DNA of 54,230 nt from Verrucomicrobiota bacterium (GTDB lineage: Bacteria > Verrucomicrobiota > Verrucomicrobiia > Chthoniobacterales > UBA10450): assembly GCA_003220005.1 (NCBI GenBank), contig QHRD01000048.1, positions 1-54,230 on the forward strand, written 5' to 3'. A program made the position numbers and the translations under genes. Below the pieces are notes generated by a model. The model had not been told where the DNA came from and did not search any database. It saw nothing but the letters and a program-made list of their open reading frames with translations. Each line of letters opens with the position of its first letter. The first letter of the stretch is position 1. Positions 23,796 through 31,802 of this stretch are shown piece after piece.

Positions 23796-24653
23796 TCAAA
23801 AAGACTTCAAGAGCTGCGTCGCGATCCGGCTGGTTTTCTCCAACCTGCCAAGGCGGTACTCCTTTTCGAAAACGCGAAACTTGTCGCGCTCCATTCTGCG
23901 AAGCAAACCACGATAAATCGAGCCCATGATTTCGGCCGGCACCATCGTCCTGCGATCCTCAAATGGGAGCGCTGCAGCGGCGCGCGTGAAAAACTCTCGC
24001 GCACGGGCGGCTTCGAATTCCATCAGGCGAACGAACCGCTCGTTATATTGTCGATTTTGCAACTCGGTCTCGGAATAGTTGCAACGCGCGAGATCTTCCT
24101 GTGGCAGGTAGATTCGGCTGGCATGCAAATCTTTGCCGACATCACGAATGATGTTCGTCATCTGCAAGGCCAGTCCGAGCTCGAGCGCATATTCTTTGCA
24201 ACGCAGGTTGCGATATCCAAAAATCTCGATGCTGACGAGACCTACCGCGCTGGCGACCCGGTAACAATAAACGCGCAGATCTTGAAACGTGGCGTATCTG
24301 AAGATGCTCAGGTCCATCTCTACGCCGGCGATGATTTCCTCGAGCATCTCAGGTGAGAGCGAGTATTTATTCATTAAACTTCTCACGTCGCGAGCAAGAG
24401 GCGGCTCGTCCGAGTCTGCCGAACGCAGCATTTCACGCCACGCCGCCAGTTGCTTTTGCTTCTCCGCGACGCTGAGCTCGGAAGAATCGGCAATATCGTC
24501 AATCACTCGGCAGAACGCGTAAAAAATTGTCATGTCGCGTTTGCGCTCGCGCCCTAGTGAAATGAAGGCCAGGGCGAGATTCGATTTGCTCTGGCGCGTA
24601 ATAGTCGCGGCGTTCACGTTCGCTTTCTCGCAGGCTCCTAGTATTGGATCCAT
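23796..24653 (-). CDS. Squalene/phytoene synthase family protein, HpnD-like
   Basis: Starting at the ATG at 24653 gives 285 residues. The frame is open upstream to 24860, but those residues lie over the preceding gene. The enzyme condenses two prenyl diphosphates head to head. The first Asp-rich motif is FYAFCRVIDDIADS and the second is LQMTNIIRDVGKD, with the intervening AGVEMDLSIFRYATFQDLRVYCYRVAS block typical of HpnD/presqualene-diphosphate synthases. The start lies inside the end of the upstream membrane-protein gene (16-base overlap), implying coupled translation. No other hopanoid or carotenoid gene is visible here, so the product (squalene-type or phytoene-type) is undecided. Confidence 0.9.
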   Translation of the reverse strand: MDPILGACEKANVNAATITRQSKSNLALAFISLGRERKRDMTIFYAFCRVIDDIADSSELSVAEKQKQLAAWREMLRSADSDEPPLARDVRSLMNKYSLSPEMLEEIIAGVEMDLSIFRYATFQDLRVYCYRVASAVGLVSIEIFGYRNLRCKEYALELGLALQMTNIIRDVGKDLHASRIYLPQEDLARCNYSETELQNRQYNERFVRLMEFEAARAREFFTRAAAALPFEDRRTMVPAEIMGSIYRGLLRRMERDKFRVFEKEYRLGRLEKTSRIATQLLKSF

Positions 24654-25816
24654 TTCTCCTGGTTCAGGCGCCGAGTTTCGCATTGCCGAAATAAACAGAC
24701 CCACGAAGCCAAAAGCCAGCCGGTGACGATTCCGCGGAGAAAAGCAAAACTGAATTTCCACAGGAGAAGTGCGCCCAATCGATCCGCGATGGCGCTGCGC
24801 ACGATGGCATCGCAGATCATGATGGTAAAAAAGTGGAACCCGCAAATGACTAAAAACCAACCCAAGCGACCCGCATTTTGCCGGATGAAGTGTCCATGGG
24901 CGCGCAATGCTTCGACCAACGTTTCGTTATGGAGCGCCAGCGAGATTTGGACGGAACAGAAGGCCATGATCAAACCGCTCATCAACACCCGCGCAATGGG
25001 CAGGTAATCGAGGACGCCGGGAATATTCCTGAAGTAGGCAAGGACGAGCGGCAACCGGACGATCAACGTGCTGACTGCAACGACAATACCAGCCCATTCC
25101 AAAACATAACTGAAGCGCCGCATGGCGAAGCGGAATAACTCTCCTTCTTCAAAGCTAACACCCTTTATCCACGCCAGACATACCGTGATCAGGTATACCT
25201 GGATATAGACTCCCAGGAGATATTCGAAAATGAATGCAGTCGCATCCACAATGGCCGAGACACGCAGCAGGCCCGCAGCCGGGACCAGACCGCTCCACTC
25301 CGGCAATTGCCAGAATACAATCGGCTTCAACAGCGAGGCGAGTGCGCTCAGCAACAGAATCAAATAAACGAGATAACCCAAAAGACGGTACCGCTTCCGC
25401 AACGCTCGAATCAGCGCGCTGTGTAACCCACGCCAGTTGGCTAGCATGAACACCGCAGCCACAACCGACAGCGGATAGGTGGTGGTAGCGTTGTCGAAAA
25501 GCCCTGCAACGCCTTCCAGCGCAGGCAGCGGCGTCTCTCTCCATACTTCGCTAAATCGCGGCCAATACCAGTGCGGCAATGAGATGATCTGGTTTGGATC
25601 GACATCCGCCCAGTTTTGAATTGGCGTGAAGGTAACAAACTGGAAAACGAAATAGCCAAATCCCAGGAGGGCGAAGCTAATCCAGATGCGCTTGTAACGG
25701 CCGATGCAGCGAAAACCATCCCCGAGCGCCCGCCGTACGGGATTGAAAAGCATCACAAGCGCATATCCGCCGCAAAGGCCAAGCCACGGATAGAGGCGCG
25801 GCATGATGTGATCCAT
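24638..25816 (-). CDS. Polytopic membrane protein of unknown function
   Basis: 392 residues with about eight hydrophobic segments, for example WLGLCGGYALVMLF (11-24), ISFALLGFGYFVFQFVTF (46-63), YLVYLILLLSALASLL near 148-163 and WFLVICGFHFFTIMICDAIV near 316-335. I do not recognise a family. The last 16 bases overlap the start of the squalene/phytoene synthase gene, so the two are co-translated and may work on the same lipid. The ATG at 25804 (MPRLYPWLG) is an alternative start. A perfect 19-bp hairpin lies just upstream. Confidence 0.78.
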   Translation of the reverse strand: MDHIMPRLYPWLGLCGGYALVMLFNPVRRALGDGFRCIGRYKRIWISFALLGFGYFVFQFVTFTPIQNWADVDPNQIISLPHWYWPRFSEVWRETPLPALEGVAGLFDNATTTYPLSVVAAVFMLANWRGLHSALIRALRKRYRLLGYLVYLILLLSALASLLKPIVFWQLPEWSGLVPAAGLLRVSAIVDATAFIFEYLLGVYIQVYLITVCLAWIKGVSFEEGELFRFAMRRFSYVLEWAGIVVAVSTLIVRLPLVLAYFRNIPGVLDYLPIARVLMSGLIMAFCSVQISLALHNETLVEALRAHGHFIRQNAGRLGWFLVICGFHFFTIMICDAIVRSAIADRLGALLLWKFSFAFLRGIVTGWLLASWVCLFRQCETRRLNQEKWIQY

Positions 25817-25832
25817 CTCAGCAGAAATTGCT

Positions 25833-25898
25833 CTTACTCTTGCTCCTGCTCATGCTCGTCTGGGCCGCGCTTCGACTAGGAGCAGGAGCAAGAGTAAG
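25833..25898. repeat. Perfect 19-bp inverted repeat between lepB and the membrane-protein gene
   Basis: The left arm CTTACTCTTGCTCCTGCTC (25833-25851) and right arm GAGCAGGAGCAAGAGTAAG (25880-25898) are exactly complementary around a 28-base loop. The arms are built from a CTC-TTG/CTCCTG hexamer-like rhythm. It lies downstream of lepB and upstream of the next gene on the same strand, so it may act as an intercistronic hairpin; there is no T-run next to it. Confidence 0.85.
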
Positions 25899-25937
25899 AA
25901 AAGAGTGAGAACCCTCACGACTTAGCGAATTCCTGAT

Positions 25938-27029
25938 CTAACGAATCAGCCCCCAGTGCCGACTAAACGGCCAATAAACACACAGGCCGCGCCCAACGAG
26001 GTTTGTATCAGGCACAGCTCCCCAATAACGGCTGTCAAAGCTATTGTAGCTGTTATCGCCCAGGGCAAAATAGCCGTCCTGCGGCACGGTGAACGAACGG
26101 TTTGGTTGCGACAGATATTCGCGACCCAAGGCGTATCCTCGATAAGGAGGTTTGGCCGACATTACTCGAGCGAAACCATAGCCCTCCGCCTTCTGGCCAT
26201 TCACATAGAGAAACGGCGGATCGATTCGCAATTGATCGCCGGGTAAACCGGCCAAACGCTTGATGTAAAAAGGAGAACCCCCGACCGGGTCCGGGGGAAT
26301 CGCCAGAATATTGTTTGTTCTGAACACAAAAACATCACCGTTATGAGGCTTAACAAAGTTGTAACTAAACTTGTCGACAAACACCTGGTCACCTGTATCG
26401 ATTGCGCCCCTGGCAATAACCTCACCGCGGTGACAAATGCGACCCGGAAAAACTTTAAAATCATGACTGAGCGTGTCGGGCGACGCGTACACGAGAAAGT
26501 TTTGCCGCTGGCAGATCACTCGCGAAAAAGTAAAGAAGAAGAGGACTTTTTTAGGCGTGATTTCAAAAACCTGATCATCCTCACGCGAAACCACATTGAT
26601 GTAATTGCGACCAAGAACAATAAACTCGCCGATCTGTCGTAGGATATTCGGAGCCGGTTCTGTGCTGGGATGACCGATGATTCCATTTAACGTCGGTTGC
26701 ATCGAGCCGGTGGGAATTTTGAACGGTTGCAAGAAATAGGAGCGAATGCCTACGGCCACAACGATCGCCACCAAAATTACCTCGCAATTCTCTCGCCAAT
26801 GCGATTCCCAGGTCACCGGAGTCAGCCTGTGCAGCAGCTTATCAAGCGCATCAGCGGTGCTGTGAATTCTTTCCCGGTCCTTCTGACGTAACGCGTCGCG
26901 GAGGCTTTTCATTCCAGCGACGATTTGTTCCCGATCCGAGGCGCTGAGCCGGTCGTCCTTGTAGCGCAGATACTTTCGCGCATGCCGCAGAAGCAGTCTG
27001 CTGTGTTTAACGTGGCGTGATGTGAACAT
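25938..27029 (-). CDS. lepB: Signal peptidase I (LepB)
   Basis: 363 residues. It cleaves signal peptides at the outer face of the cytoplasmic membrane. The catalytic Ser is Ser109 in PTGSMQPTL and the general base is Lys220 in DQVFVDKFSYNF; the C-terminal GDNSYNSFDSRYWG block (box E) is intact. One membrane helix precedes the Ser (EVILVAIVVAVGIRSYFL, residues 83-100). An N-terminal cytoplasmic extension of ~80 charged residues, rich in Arg and Lys, is longer than in E. coli. It lies downstream of lepA on the same strand, the classical lepA-lepB order, although a 167-base repeat-bearing spacer separates them. Confidence 0.95.
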   Translation of the reverse strand: MFTSRHVKHSRLLLRHARKYLRYKDDRLSASDREQIVAGMKSLRDALRQKDRERIHSTADALDKLLHRLTPVTWESHWRENCEVILVAIVVAVGIRSYFLQPFKIPTGSMQPTLNGIIGHPSTEPAPNILRQIGEFIVLGRNYINVVSREDDQVFEITPKKVLFFFTFSRVICQRQNFLVYASPDTLSHDFKVFPGRICHRGEVIARGAIDTGDQVFVDKFSYNFVKPHNGDVFVFRTNNILAIPPDPVGGSPFYIKRLAGLPGDQLRIDPPFLYVNGQKAEGYGFARVMSAKPPYRGYALGREYLSQPNRSFTVPQDGYFALGDNSYNSFDSRYWGAVPDTNLVGRGLCVYWPFSRHWGLIR

Positions 27030-27070
27030 GCGATACTAGATGCGGGATGCTGGTTTCACTAAAAAATCGC

Positions 27071-27186
27071 CAAATCCCAAGCTCCGACATCCAGAGAACC
27101 TTCAATCTTCAAACCTTAACTGAATCGATGAACCATTTAAGATTTGATGCCTGAATATTCTCTGGAGCTTGGATGTTGGGATTTGG
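27071..27186. repeat. Scrambled inverted repeat in the lepA-lepB spacer
   Basis: The left arm 27071-27098 reads CAAATCCCAAGCTCCGACAT then CCAGAGAA; the right arm 27158-27186, reverse complemented, contains the same words in another order: CAAATCCCAACATCCAAGCT then CCAGAGAA. The ends match and the two inner words (AAGCTCC and ACATCC) are swapped. The same family is at 23212. It fills most of the lepA-lepB gap. Confidence 0.75.
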
Positions 27187-27196
27187 TGCTTCGATC

Positions 27197-28993
27197 TCAT
27201 TGCGTCTTTAATACCTCGATAAAGGCCTCCTGAGGGATATTGATTTTCCCGATGCTTTTCATTCGCTTCTTTCCTTCTTTTTGTTTCTCAAGCAATTTGC
27301 GTTTGCGCGTGATATCGCCGCCGTAGCATTTGGCGGTCACGTTTTTCCGTAACGCCGACACACTCTCGCGCGCAATAATTTTTCCGCCAATAGCTGCCTG
27401 AATCGCCACCTGGTAAAGCTGACGCGGGATCACTTCCTTCAATTTCGCCGCCAGTTGGCGACCGCGCGCTTCTGCACGATCCTTATGCACGATCGTCGAA
27501 AATGCATCGACTGGCTCGCCATTGACGAGCAAGTCCAGCTTCACCAATTTCGCTGGCCGATAACCGGCATACTCGTAATCCATCGAACCGTAGCCGCGCG
27601 TGATGCTTTTAATCTTGTCATTGAAATCGACGAGAATTTCGTTGAGCGGCAACTCGCAATGCAACATAACCCGGCGCGTGTCGAGCGACTCAGTGCGCTC
27701 CATCTGGCCGCGCTTCTCCAGAATCAATTTCAGAATATCGCCGATGTTTTCATTCGGGCAGAGCACGTACGCCCTTACAATCGGTTCCCGAATCTCCTGC
27801 ATCACGCTCGGGTTGGGCAAATGAGCGGGGTTATCGATCAACAGTCTCTCTCCGCGCGTAGTCAGCACTTCATAGACCACGCTTGGACTCGTGGCGATGA
27901 TGTCCATGTTGTATTCACGCCGGAGCCGTTCCTGGATGATCTCCATGTGAAGTAAACCGAGGAATCCGCAGCGAAACCCAAAACCAAGCGCGACGGAGCT
28001 TTCCGGTTGATAGATAAAAGCAGCGTCGTTCAGGCGCAGCTTCCCGATCGCGGTCTTCAGATGTTCGAAGTCGCCGGTGTTGATCGGGTAGATCCCACTG
28101 AAGACCATGGGCTGAATTTCTTGAAACCCCGGAAGTGGCTCGCGCGCAGCGTGGCGCTGATCGGTAATGGTGTCGCCGATCTTGATGTCGGCGGTTGATT
28201 TGATGTTTGCAATAAAATAACCGACATCGCCGGGATTCAGCTTTTCTTGCACACGCATCTTCGGCGTAAACACGCCCACCTCTTTGATTTCGTAGCGCGC
28301 GTTGTTCCTCATTAACATGATCGCACGATTCGCTTCCATTGTTCCCGAAACGACGCGCACATAGCCAACTACACCGCGATAAACGTCAAACACGGAATCG
28401 AACACCAGCGCGCGCAGCGTTTCGTCTGGCGGCGGTTGCGGTGCCGGAATGCGCGTCACGATTGCCTCGAGAATTTCGTCGATGCCAATGCCCATCTTCG
28501 CGCTCGCTTCAATTGCTTCCTCCGCAGGGATGGCAAGAATTTCTTCCAACTGGCGCTTTACTGAGGTCACGTCGGCGTTCGATAGATCGATCTTGTTGAT
28601 GATCGGAACAATCGTCAGTCCCTGTTTGTGAGCGAGATGAACGTTCGCCACCGTTTGCGCTTCGACGCCCTGCGCCGCGTCCACGACTAACAGCGCGCCC
28701 TCGCACGCAGCGAGGCTGCGCGAAACTTCATACGCGAAATCGACATGCCCGGGTGTATCGAGCAGGTTCAATCGATACGTTTCGCCGCGCTTGGTCGTGT
28801 AGTGCATCGTCACCGGATGCGCTTTGATCGTAATCCCGCGCTCCCGTTCCAGATCCATCGAATCAAGGAGCTGATCCTGCTTTTCTCGCTCCTGGATCGT
28901 GCCGGTGCGCTCAAGCAACCGGTCCGACAAGGTCGTTTTGCCGTGATCGATATGCGCGATGATGCAGAAGTTGCGCGTGAACTCAATCGCCAT
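27197..28993 (-). CDS. lepA: Elongation factor 4 (LepA), ribosomal GTPase
   Basis: 598 residues, the standard length. It is an EF-G-like translational GTPase that assists ribosome function under stress and in initiation. The G motifs are [10 protein letters not shown] (residues 13-22), DTPGHVDF and NKIDL, followed by domains II and III, and the LepA-specific C-terminal domain with a basic tail ([27 protein letters not shown]). The start at ATG 28993 places the first strand [15 protein letters not shown] at the usual distance. lepB follows on the same strand. Confidence 0.97.
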   Translation of the reverse strand: MAIEFTRNFCIIAHIDHGKTTLSDRLLERTGTIQEREKQDQLLDSMDLERERGITIKAHPVTMHYTTKRGETYRLNLLDTPGHVDFAYEVSRSLAACEGALLVVDAAQGVEAQTVANVHLAHKQGLTIVPIINKIDLSNADVTSVKRQLEEILAIPAEEAIEASAKMGIGIDEILEAIVTRIPAPQPPPDETLRALVFDSVFDVYRGVVGYVRVVSGTMEANRAIMLMRNNARYEIKEVGVFTPKMRVQEKLNPGDVGYFIANIKSTADIKIGDTITDQRHAAREPLPGFQEIQPMVFSGIYPINTGDFEHLKTAIGKLRLNDAAFIYQPESSVALGFGFRCGFLGLLHMEIIQERLRREYNMDIIATSPSVVYEVLTTRGERLLIDNPAHLPNPSVMQEIREPIVRAYVLCPNENIGDILKLILEKRGQMERTESLDTRRVMLHCELPLNEILVDFNDKIKSITRGYGSMDYEYAGYRPAKLVKLDLLVNGEPVDAFSTIVHKDRAEARGRQLAAKLKEVIPRQLYQVAIQAAIGGKIIARESVSALRKNVTAKCYGGDITRKRKLLEKQKEGKKRMKSIGKINIPQEAFIEVLKTQ

Positions 28994-29093
28994 GAGAGCG
29001 CCACTATGCGAGTGCCGTTGCGCGCGGTCAATCGTTACGCCCGCGCATTCGTCGGATTTGTCCCATCCGACTCATTCGATTAAGATCGGCAGA

Positions 29094-29297
29094 ATGCCAG
29101 AGCTCCCCTTCTCAGACCCTACAGATGTGGAAACAAGCACAGCGCCCAGCGACTTTGCCAGCGCGTCTTCGTTCCGGCCTCAAAGACAGGACAACGATCC
29201 GCTCCGCAAGGCAATGTTTATTGGCTTGGCAATTGTGCTCCTCGTATTTCTCGGAAGCATGATCGCAGTGCTATTGATGCATGCGCCAAGACTCTAG
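29094..29297 (+). CDS. Small single-pass membrane protein
   Basis: 67 residues from an ATG at 29094. The N-terminal half is hydrophilic (MPELPFSDPTDVETSTAPSD..), then one membrane helix near the C-terminus (AMFIGLAIVLLVFLGSMIAVLL) and a short tail. I do not recognise the family. Upstream in-frame codons read through the lepA promoter and are not protein-like. It is divergent from lepA and is followed by a repeat-filled spacer. Confidence 0.55.
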   Translation: MPELPFSDPTDVETSTAPSDFASASSFRPQRQDNDPLRKAMFIGLAIVLLVFLGSMIAVLLMHAPRL

Positions 29298-29300
29298 GTT

Positions 29301-29461
29301 AATGACGAAGCACGAATGTCGAATGTCGAAACAACTCCGAATGACGAAGCACGAAAATGCGGCATCCGTTAGAGGAACTTTTCGTCATTTGACCCCGAAA
29401 GCATTCGCGGGTTGACCTTCGTCATTCCTTCGTCCTTCGTCATTCGGATTTCGTCATTTAT
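29301..29461. repeat. AATGACGAAGCACGAA repeat cluster
   Basis: AATGACGAAGCACGAA occurs at 29301-29316 and 29339-29354, and inverted forms (TTCGTCATT) are at 29379-29387 with single mismatch and 29419-29427, plus CTTCGTCATTCGG and TTTCGTCATTT at 29436-29460. The whole 170-base gap between the small membrane protein and the HAD gene is essentially this degenerate inverted-repeat cluster. Confidence 0.75.
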
Positions 29462-29467
29462 TTGAAC

Positions 29468-30160
29468 ATGACAAACACGCGACAGCGCCTGCTGCTTTTC
29501 GACATCGACGGCACGCTGGTCCATTCGGGTGGCGCTGGGGTTCAAGCCCTCAAATCCGCGTTTCAAGACCGCTTCGGGATCACGGATGATCTGCGCGACA
29601 TCGAAATAGCCGGGATGACTGATTCAGGCATCGTCCTCAGCATCCTGAGCAAACACAAAATTCCCGCGACTAATGAAAACGTCAGCGCGTTCCTGGATAG
29701 CTACGTGCATTTTCTCTCGTTGGAATTGCCGCGCCGTAAAGGCAAACTGCTCCCCGGGGTGCTCCAGTTGCTCCAACAGCTCAAGTCGCGACCGCATCTG
29801 GTGCTCGCCCTTCTCACTGGAAATGTTTCCCGCGGAGCGCGACTGAAACTTGAGCACTATGGTGTCTGGCATTTTTTCGAGTTTGGCGCGTTTGCCGATG
29901 ACCACCGGGACCGCAATCAGCTCGGGCATTTCGCGCGCGCCCGCGCAAAAGAGAAACATGGCCGCGAGTTCGCCGCATCGGAGATCGACGTCATTGGCGA
30001 TACGCCGCGCGATATTGCCTGTGGCAAAGCGCTCGGGGCGCGCACCATTGCCGTGGCGACCGGAAGATGGAGCCGCGATGAACTTGCGAAATATCAGCCG
30101 GATTTTTTGATTGATGATCTATCACATGTGGAAACCATTGTCGATACACTCGGATGGTGA
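29468..30160 (+). CDS. HAD-superfamily phosphatase, phosphoglycolate-phosphatase-like
   Basis: 230 residues. Motif I is LLFDIDGTLVHSGG (nucleophile Asp in DIDGT), motif II is LLTGNVSRGA, and motif IV is VIGDTPRDIACGKALGA; a helical cap domain sits between motifs I and II, as in subclass IA enzymes. It resembles phosphoglycolate phosphatases (Gph), but substrate assignment needs assay. The ATG at 29468 is preferred; an in-frame TTG at 29462 adds two residues. A STAS-domain gene follows after 21 bases. Confidence 0.88.
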   Translation: MTNTRQRLLLFDIDGTLVHSGGAGVQALKSAFQDRFGITDDLRDIEIAGMTDSGIVLSILSKHKIPATNENVSAFLDSYVHFLSLELPRRKGKLLPGVLQLLQQLKSRPHLVLALLTGNVSRGARLKLEHYGVWHFFEFGAFADDHRDRNQLGHFARARAKEKHGREFAASEIDVIGDTPRDIACGKALGARTIAVATGRWSRDELAKYQPDFLIDDLSHVETIVDTLGW

Positions 30161-30181
30161 TCCATTGACGATTGGAGGTAA

Positions 30182-30529
30182 ATGAAAAAAGACGCTTCCG
30201 CAGCTGGCCCGACGCCGCGAAAAGACCATGCAGACGTGTTGCCGCTCAAAGGCGAAATCGATCTGCACGTTTCGCCTTCCGTCACGGTGTCGCTCAATGC
30301 CATGATCGAGAAAAAGCCGCGACGTTTGGTGGTTAATCTTTCCGACGTGACTTATATCGATAGCGCTGGTTTGGCGGCATTGATCGAAGCGATGCAAAAG
30401 GTGGAAGGCTACGGCGGCAAATTCTTGCTGGCTGGATTACAGGAAACCGTGCGCTCGATTTTCGAAATCTCGCGCCTCGATCAGGTATTTCAGATTTTCC
30501 CGGATGTGGACGCGGCGCTGGCGAAGTAA
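30182..30529 (+). CDS. STAS-domain anti-sigma factor antagonist
   Basis: 115 residues of the SpoIIAA/RsbV type. The phosphoacceptor motif is VTYIDSAGLAAL with Ser61, and the preceding EIDLHVSPSVT strand is typical. In the partner-switching scheme the dephosphorylated protein binds an anti-sigma kinase and frees a sigma factor; no RsbW-like kinase or phosphatase is encoded nearby, so the partner is unlinked. A GGAGGT Shine-Dalgarno (30174-30179) lies only two bases from the ATG, an unusually short distance. Confidence 0.9.
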   Translation: MKKDASAAGPTPRKDHADVLPLKGEIDLHVSPSVTVSLNAMIEKKPRRLVVNLSDVTYIDSAGLAALIEAMQKVEGYGGKFLLAGLQETVRSIFEISRLDQVFQIFPDVDAALAK

Positions 30530-30552
30530 TCTTAGCTGAGAACAGCAGCCAC

Positions 30553-31674
30553 TCACAGGGCAACGCGCGTTAAAATCTCCAGGGTTTGCTCGACGTTTTT
30601 CGAAATGTCGAACTGCGACGCACGCTCAATGTTCGCCAGATGCGCTGCGGTACGGCGTGAGGGATCGGCCCAAAGGCGAATAGCGTCACGCAAACTAATC
30701 AGATCTCCCGCGTCATCGACAATTGATCCGTGGAGGGTGTCTTCGATGATTTCGCTGAAGCCGTTGGAACGCGTTGTGATTACCGGCAATCCGCAGGCGA
30801 GCGCTTCGAGGCAGGCATTGGAAAATGGATCGTAAATCGTAGGCAAAATGAAGATGTCCGCAGCCGCGTAAACACGCACGAGATCTGAAACCTCGCCGAG
30901 AAAGCGCACCGGTTCTTCGCGCCAAAAGCGCAGCCGTCTCGTCTTGTAGAGTTTCGCATTTCCACGGCCAGCAACGAGCAATCGCATTTTTCTGTTCTTG
31001 CAGAGCGCCATGGCCTGGATTGCGAAAAGCAACCCTTTTCGTTCCCAGCCAGAGCCTGCAAACAACAACGCAATTTGATCCGGTTTCAGTTTCAAATCGT
31101 CGCGCGATTTTTCTCGAAGCTCGGGATCGAACCGGAATTTATCGAGCGGAACACCGTTGCGAACGATGTCGATCCTGTCTGACGGATAGCCATAAAGATC
31201 GACGATTTCCTTCTTGACCATTTGTGAAGCAACGATTACCCGGCCGGCTTTGCGACTGGCGAAAAGCGACTCCTCCAGATGCAATAGATCGCGATGCTTG
31301 CGATTCAGAGCACGGACAAATTGCTTCAGAGGGAGCTCGAATTTTCTCCTTCGCCTGAGCCAGGCGCGATGGAGACCGTCGCCGGCGCGGTAAATGTCAC
31401 AGCTCCAGACGCGTTCAAGGCTCAACAAAACATCGCAATCCAGCTGCGGCCGGATTTGTTCCAGTTCATCCGCAAAACCAATGACGGATTCTGCGCGCAG
31501 GCGCGTGATCGGTCCAAGCGGCCATTGATCCTCCGGCCACTCATTCGCGGCGATCAATTGCACCTTGTGCCCGGCTTCTATGACTCCATGTGCGAGGCGT
31601 TTCAAGTACGCTTCCGATCCACCGGTCGGAGAATAGCCGCGCCGAACAAAAGCGAGTCGGAGTTTCTTTGTCAT
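30553..31674 (-). CDS. GT4-family glycosyltransferase, WaaG-like
   Basis: 373 residues from the ATG at 31674. GT-B fold: RLAFVRRGYSPTGGSEAYLKRLA at the N-terminus (donor-site Gly loop), LLFAGSGWERKGLLFAIQAM in the middle, and ADIFILPTIYDPFSNACLEALACGLPVITT with the E..E-type nucleotide-sugar motif. It resembles LPS core glucosyltransferase WaaG. The ATG lies inside a dispersed repeat (31670-31699) and has no clear Shine-Dalgarno; the frame also continues upstream through the repeat to 31704, but those residues are repeat-encoded. It is divergent from the rightward polysaccharide operon. Confidence 0.88.
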   Translation of the reverse strand: MTKKLRLAFVRRGYSPTGGSEAYLKRLAHGVIEAGHKVQLIAANEWPEDQWPLGPITRLRAESVIGFADELEQIRPQLDCDVLLSLERVWSCDIYRAGDGLHRAWLRRRRKFELPLKQFVRALNRKHRDLLHLEESLFASRKAGRVIVASQMVKKEIVDLYGYPSDRIDIVRNGVPLDKFRFDPELREKSRDDLKLKPDQIALLFAGSGWERKGLLFAIQAMALCKNRKMRLLVAGRGNAKLYKTRRLRFWREEPVRFLGEVSDLVRVYAAADIFILPTIYDPFSNACLEALACGLPVITTRSNGFSEIIEDTLHGSIVDDAGDLISLRDAIRLWADPSRRTAAHLANIERASQFDISKNVEQTLEILTRVAL

Positions 31675-31761
31675 CTTGAGCGAAGTCGAGGGATCCCGTC
31701 GCATTAACTTTAAGTTTGCGCCACGGGATTCCTCGACTTCGCTTCGCTCGCTCGGAATGAC
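31670..31761. repeat. Inverted pair of dispersed repeats between divergent glycosyltransferase genes
   Basis: Left copy 31670-31699 (GTCATCTTGAGCGAAGTCGA then GGGATCCCGT) and inverted right copy 31723-31761 (ending GCTCGCTCGGAATGAC, with an internal TTCGCTTCGCTCGCTCG expansion) flank ~23 bases. This same pair architecture is seen at 21624-21705. It occupies the control region of both genes. Confidence 0.85.
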
Positions 31762-31802
31762 AACTTTACTTGCCTAATATTTGCCAGAATACTTCTAACC
31801 CG

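Noticed and set aside
30342-30590. Anti-sigma kinase partner for the STAS protein
   Set aside because: The next gene is a glycosyltransferase on the other strand; no histidine-kinase-like ATPase fold is visible.
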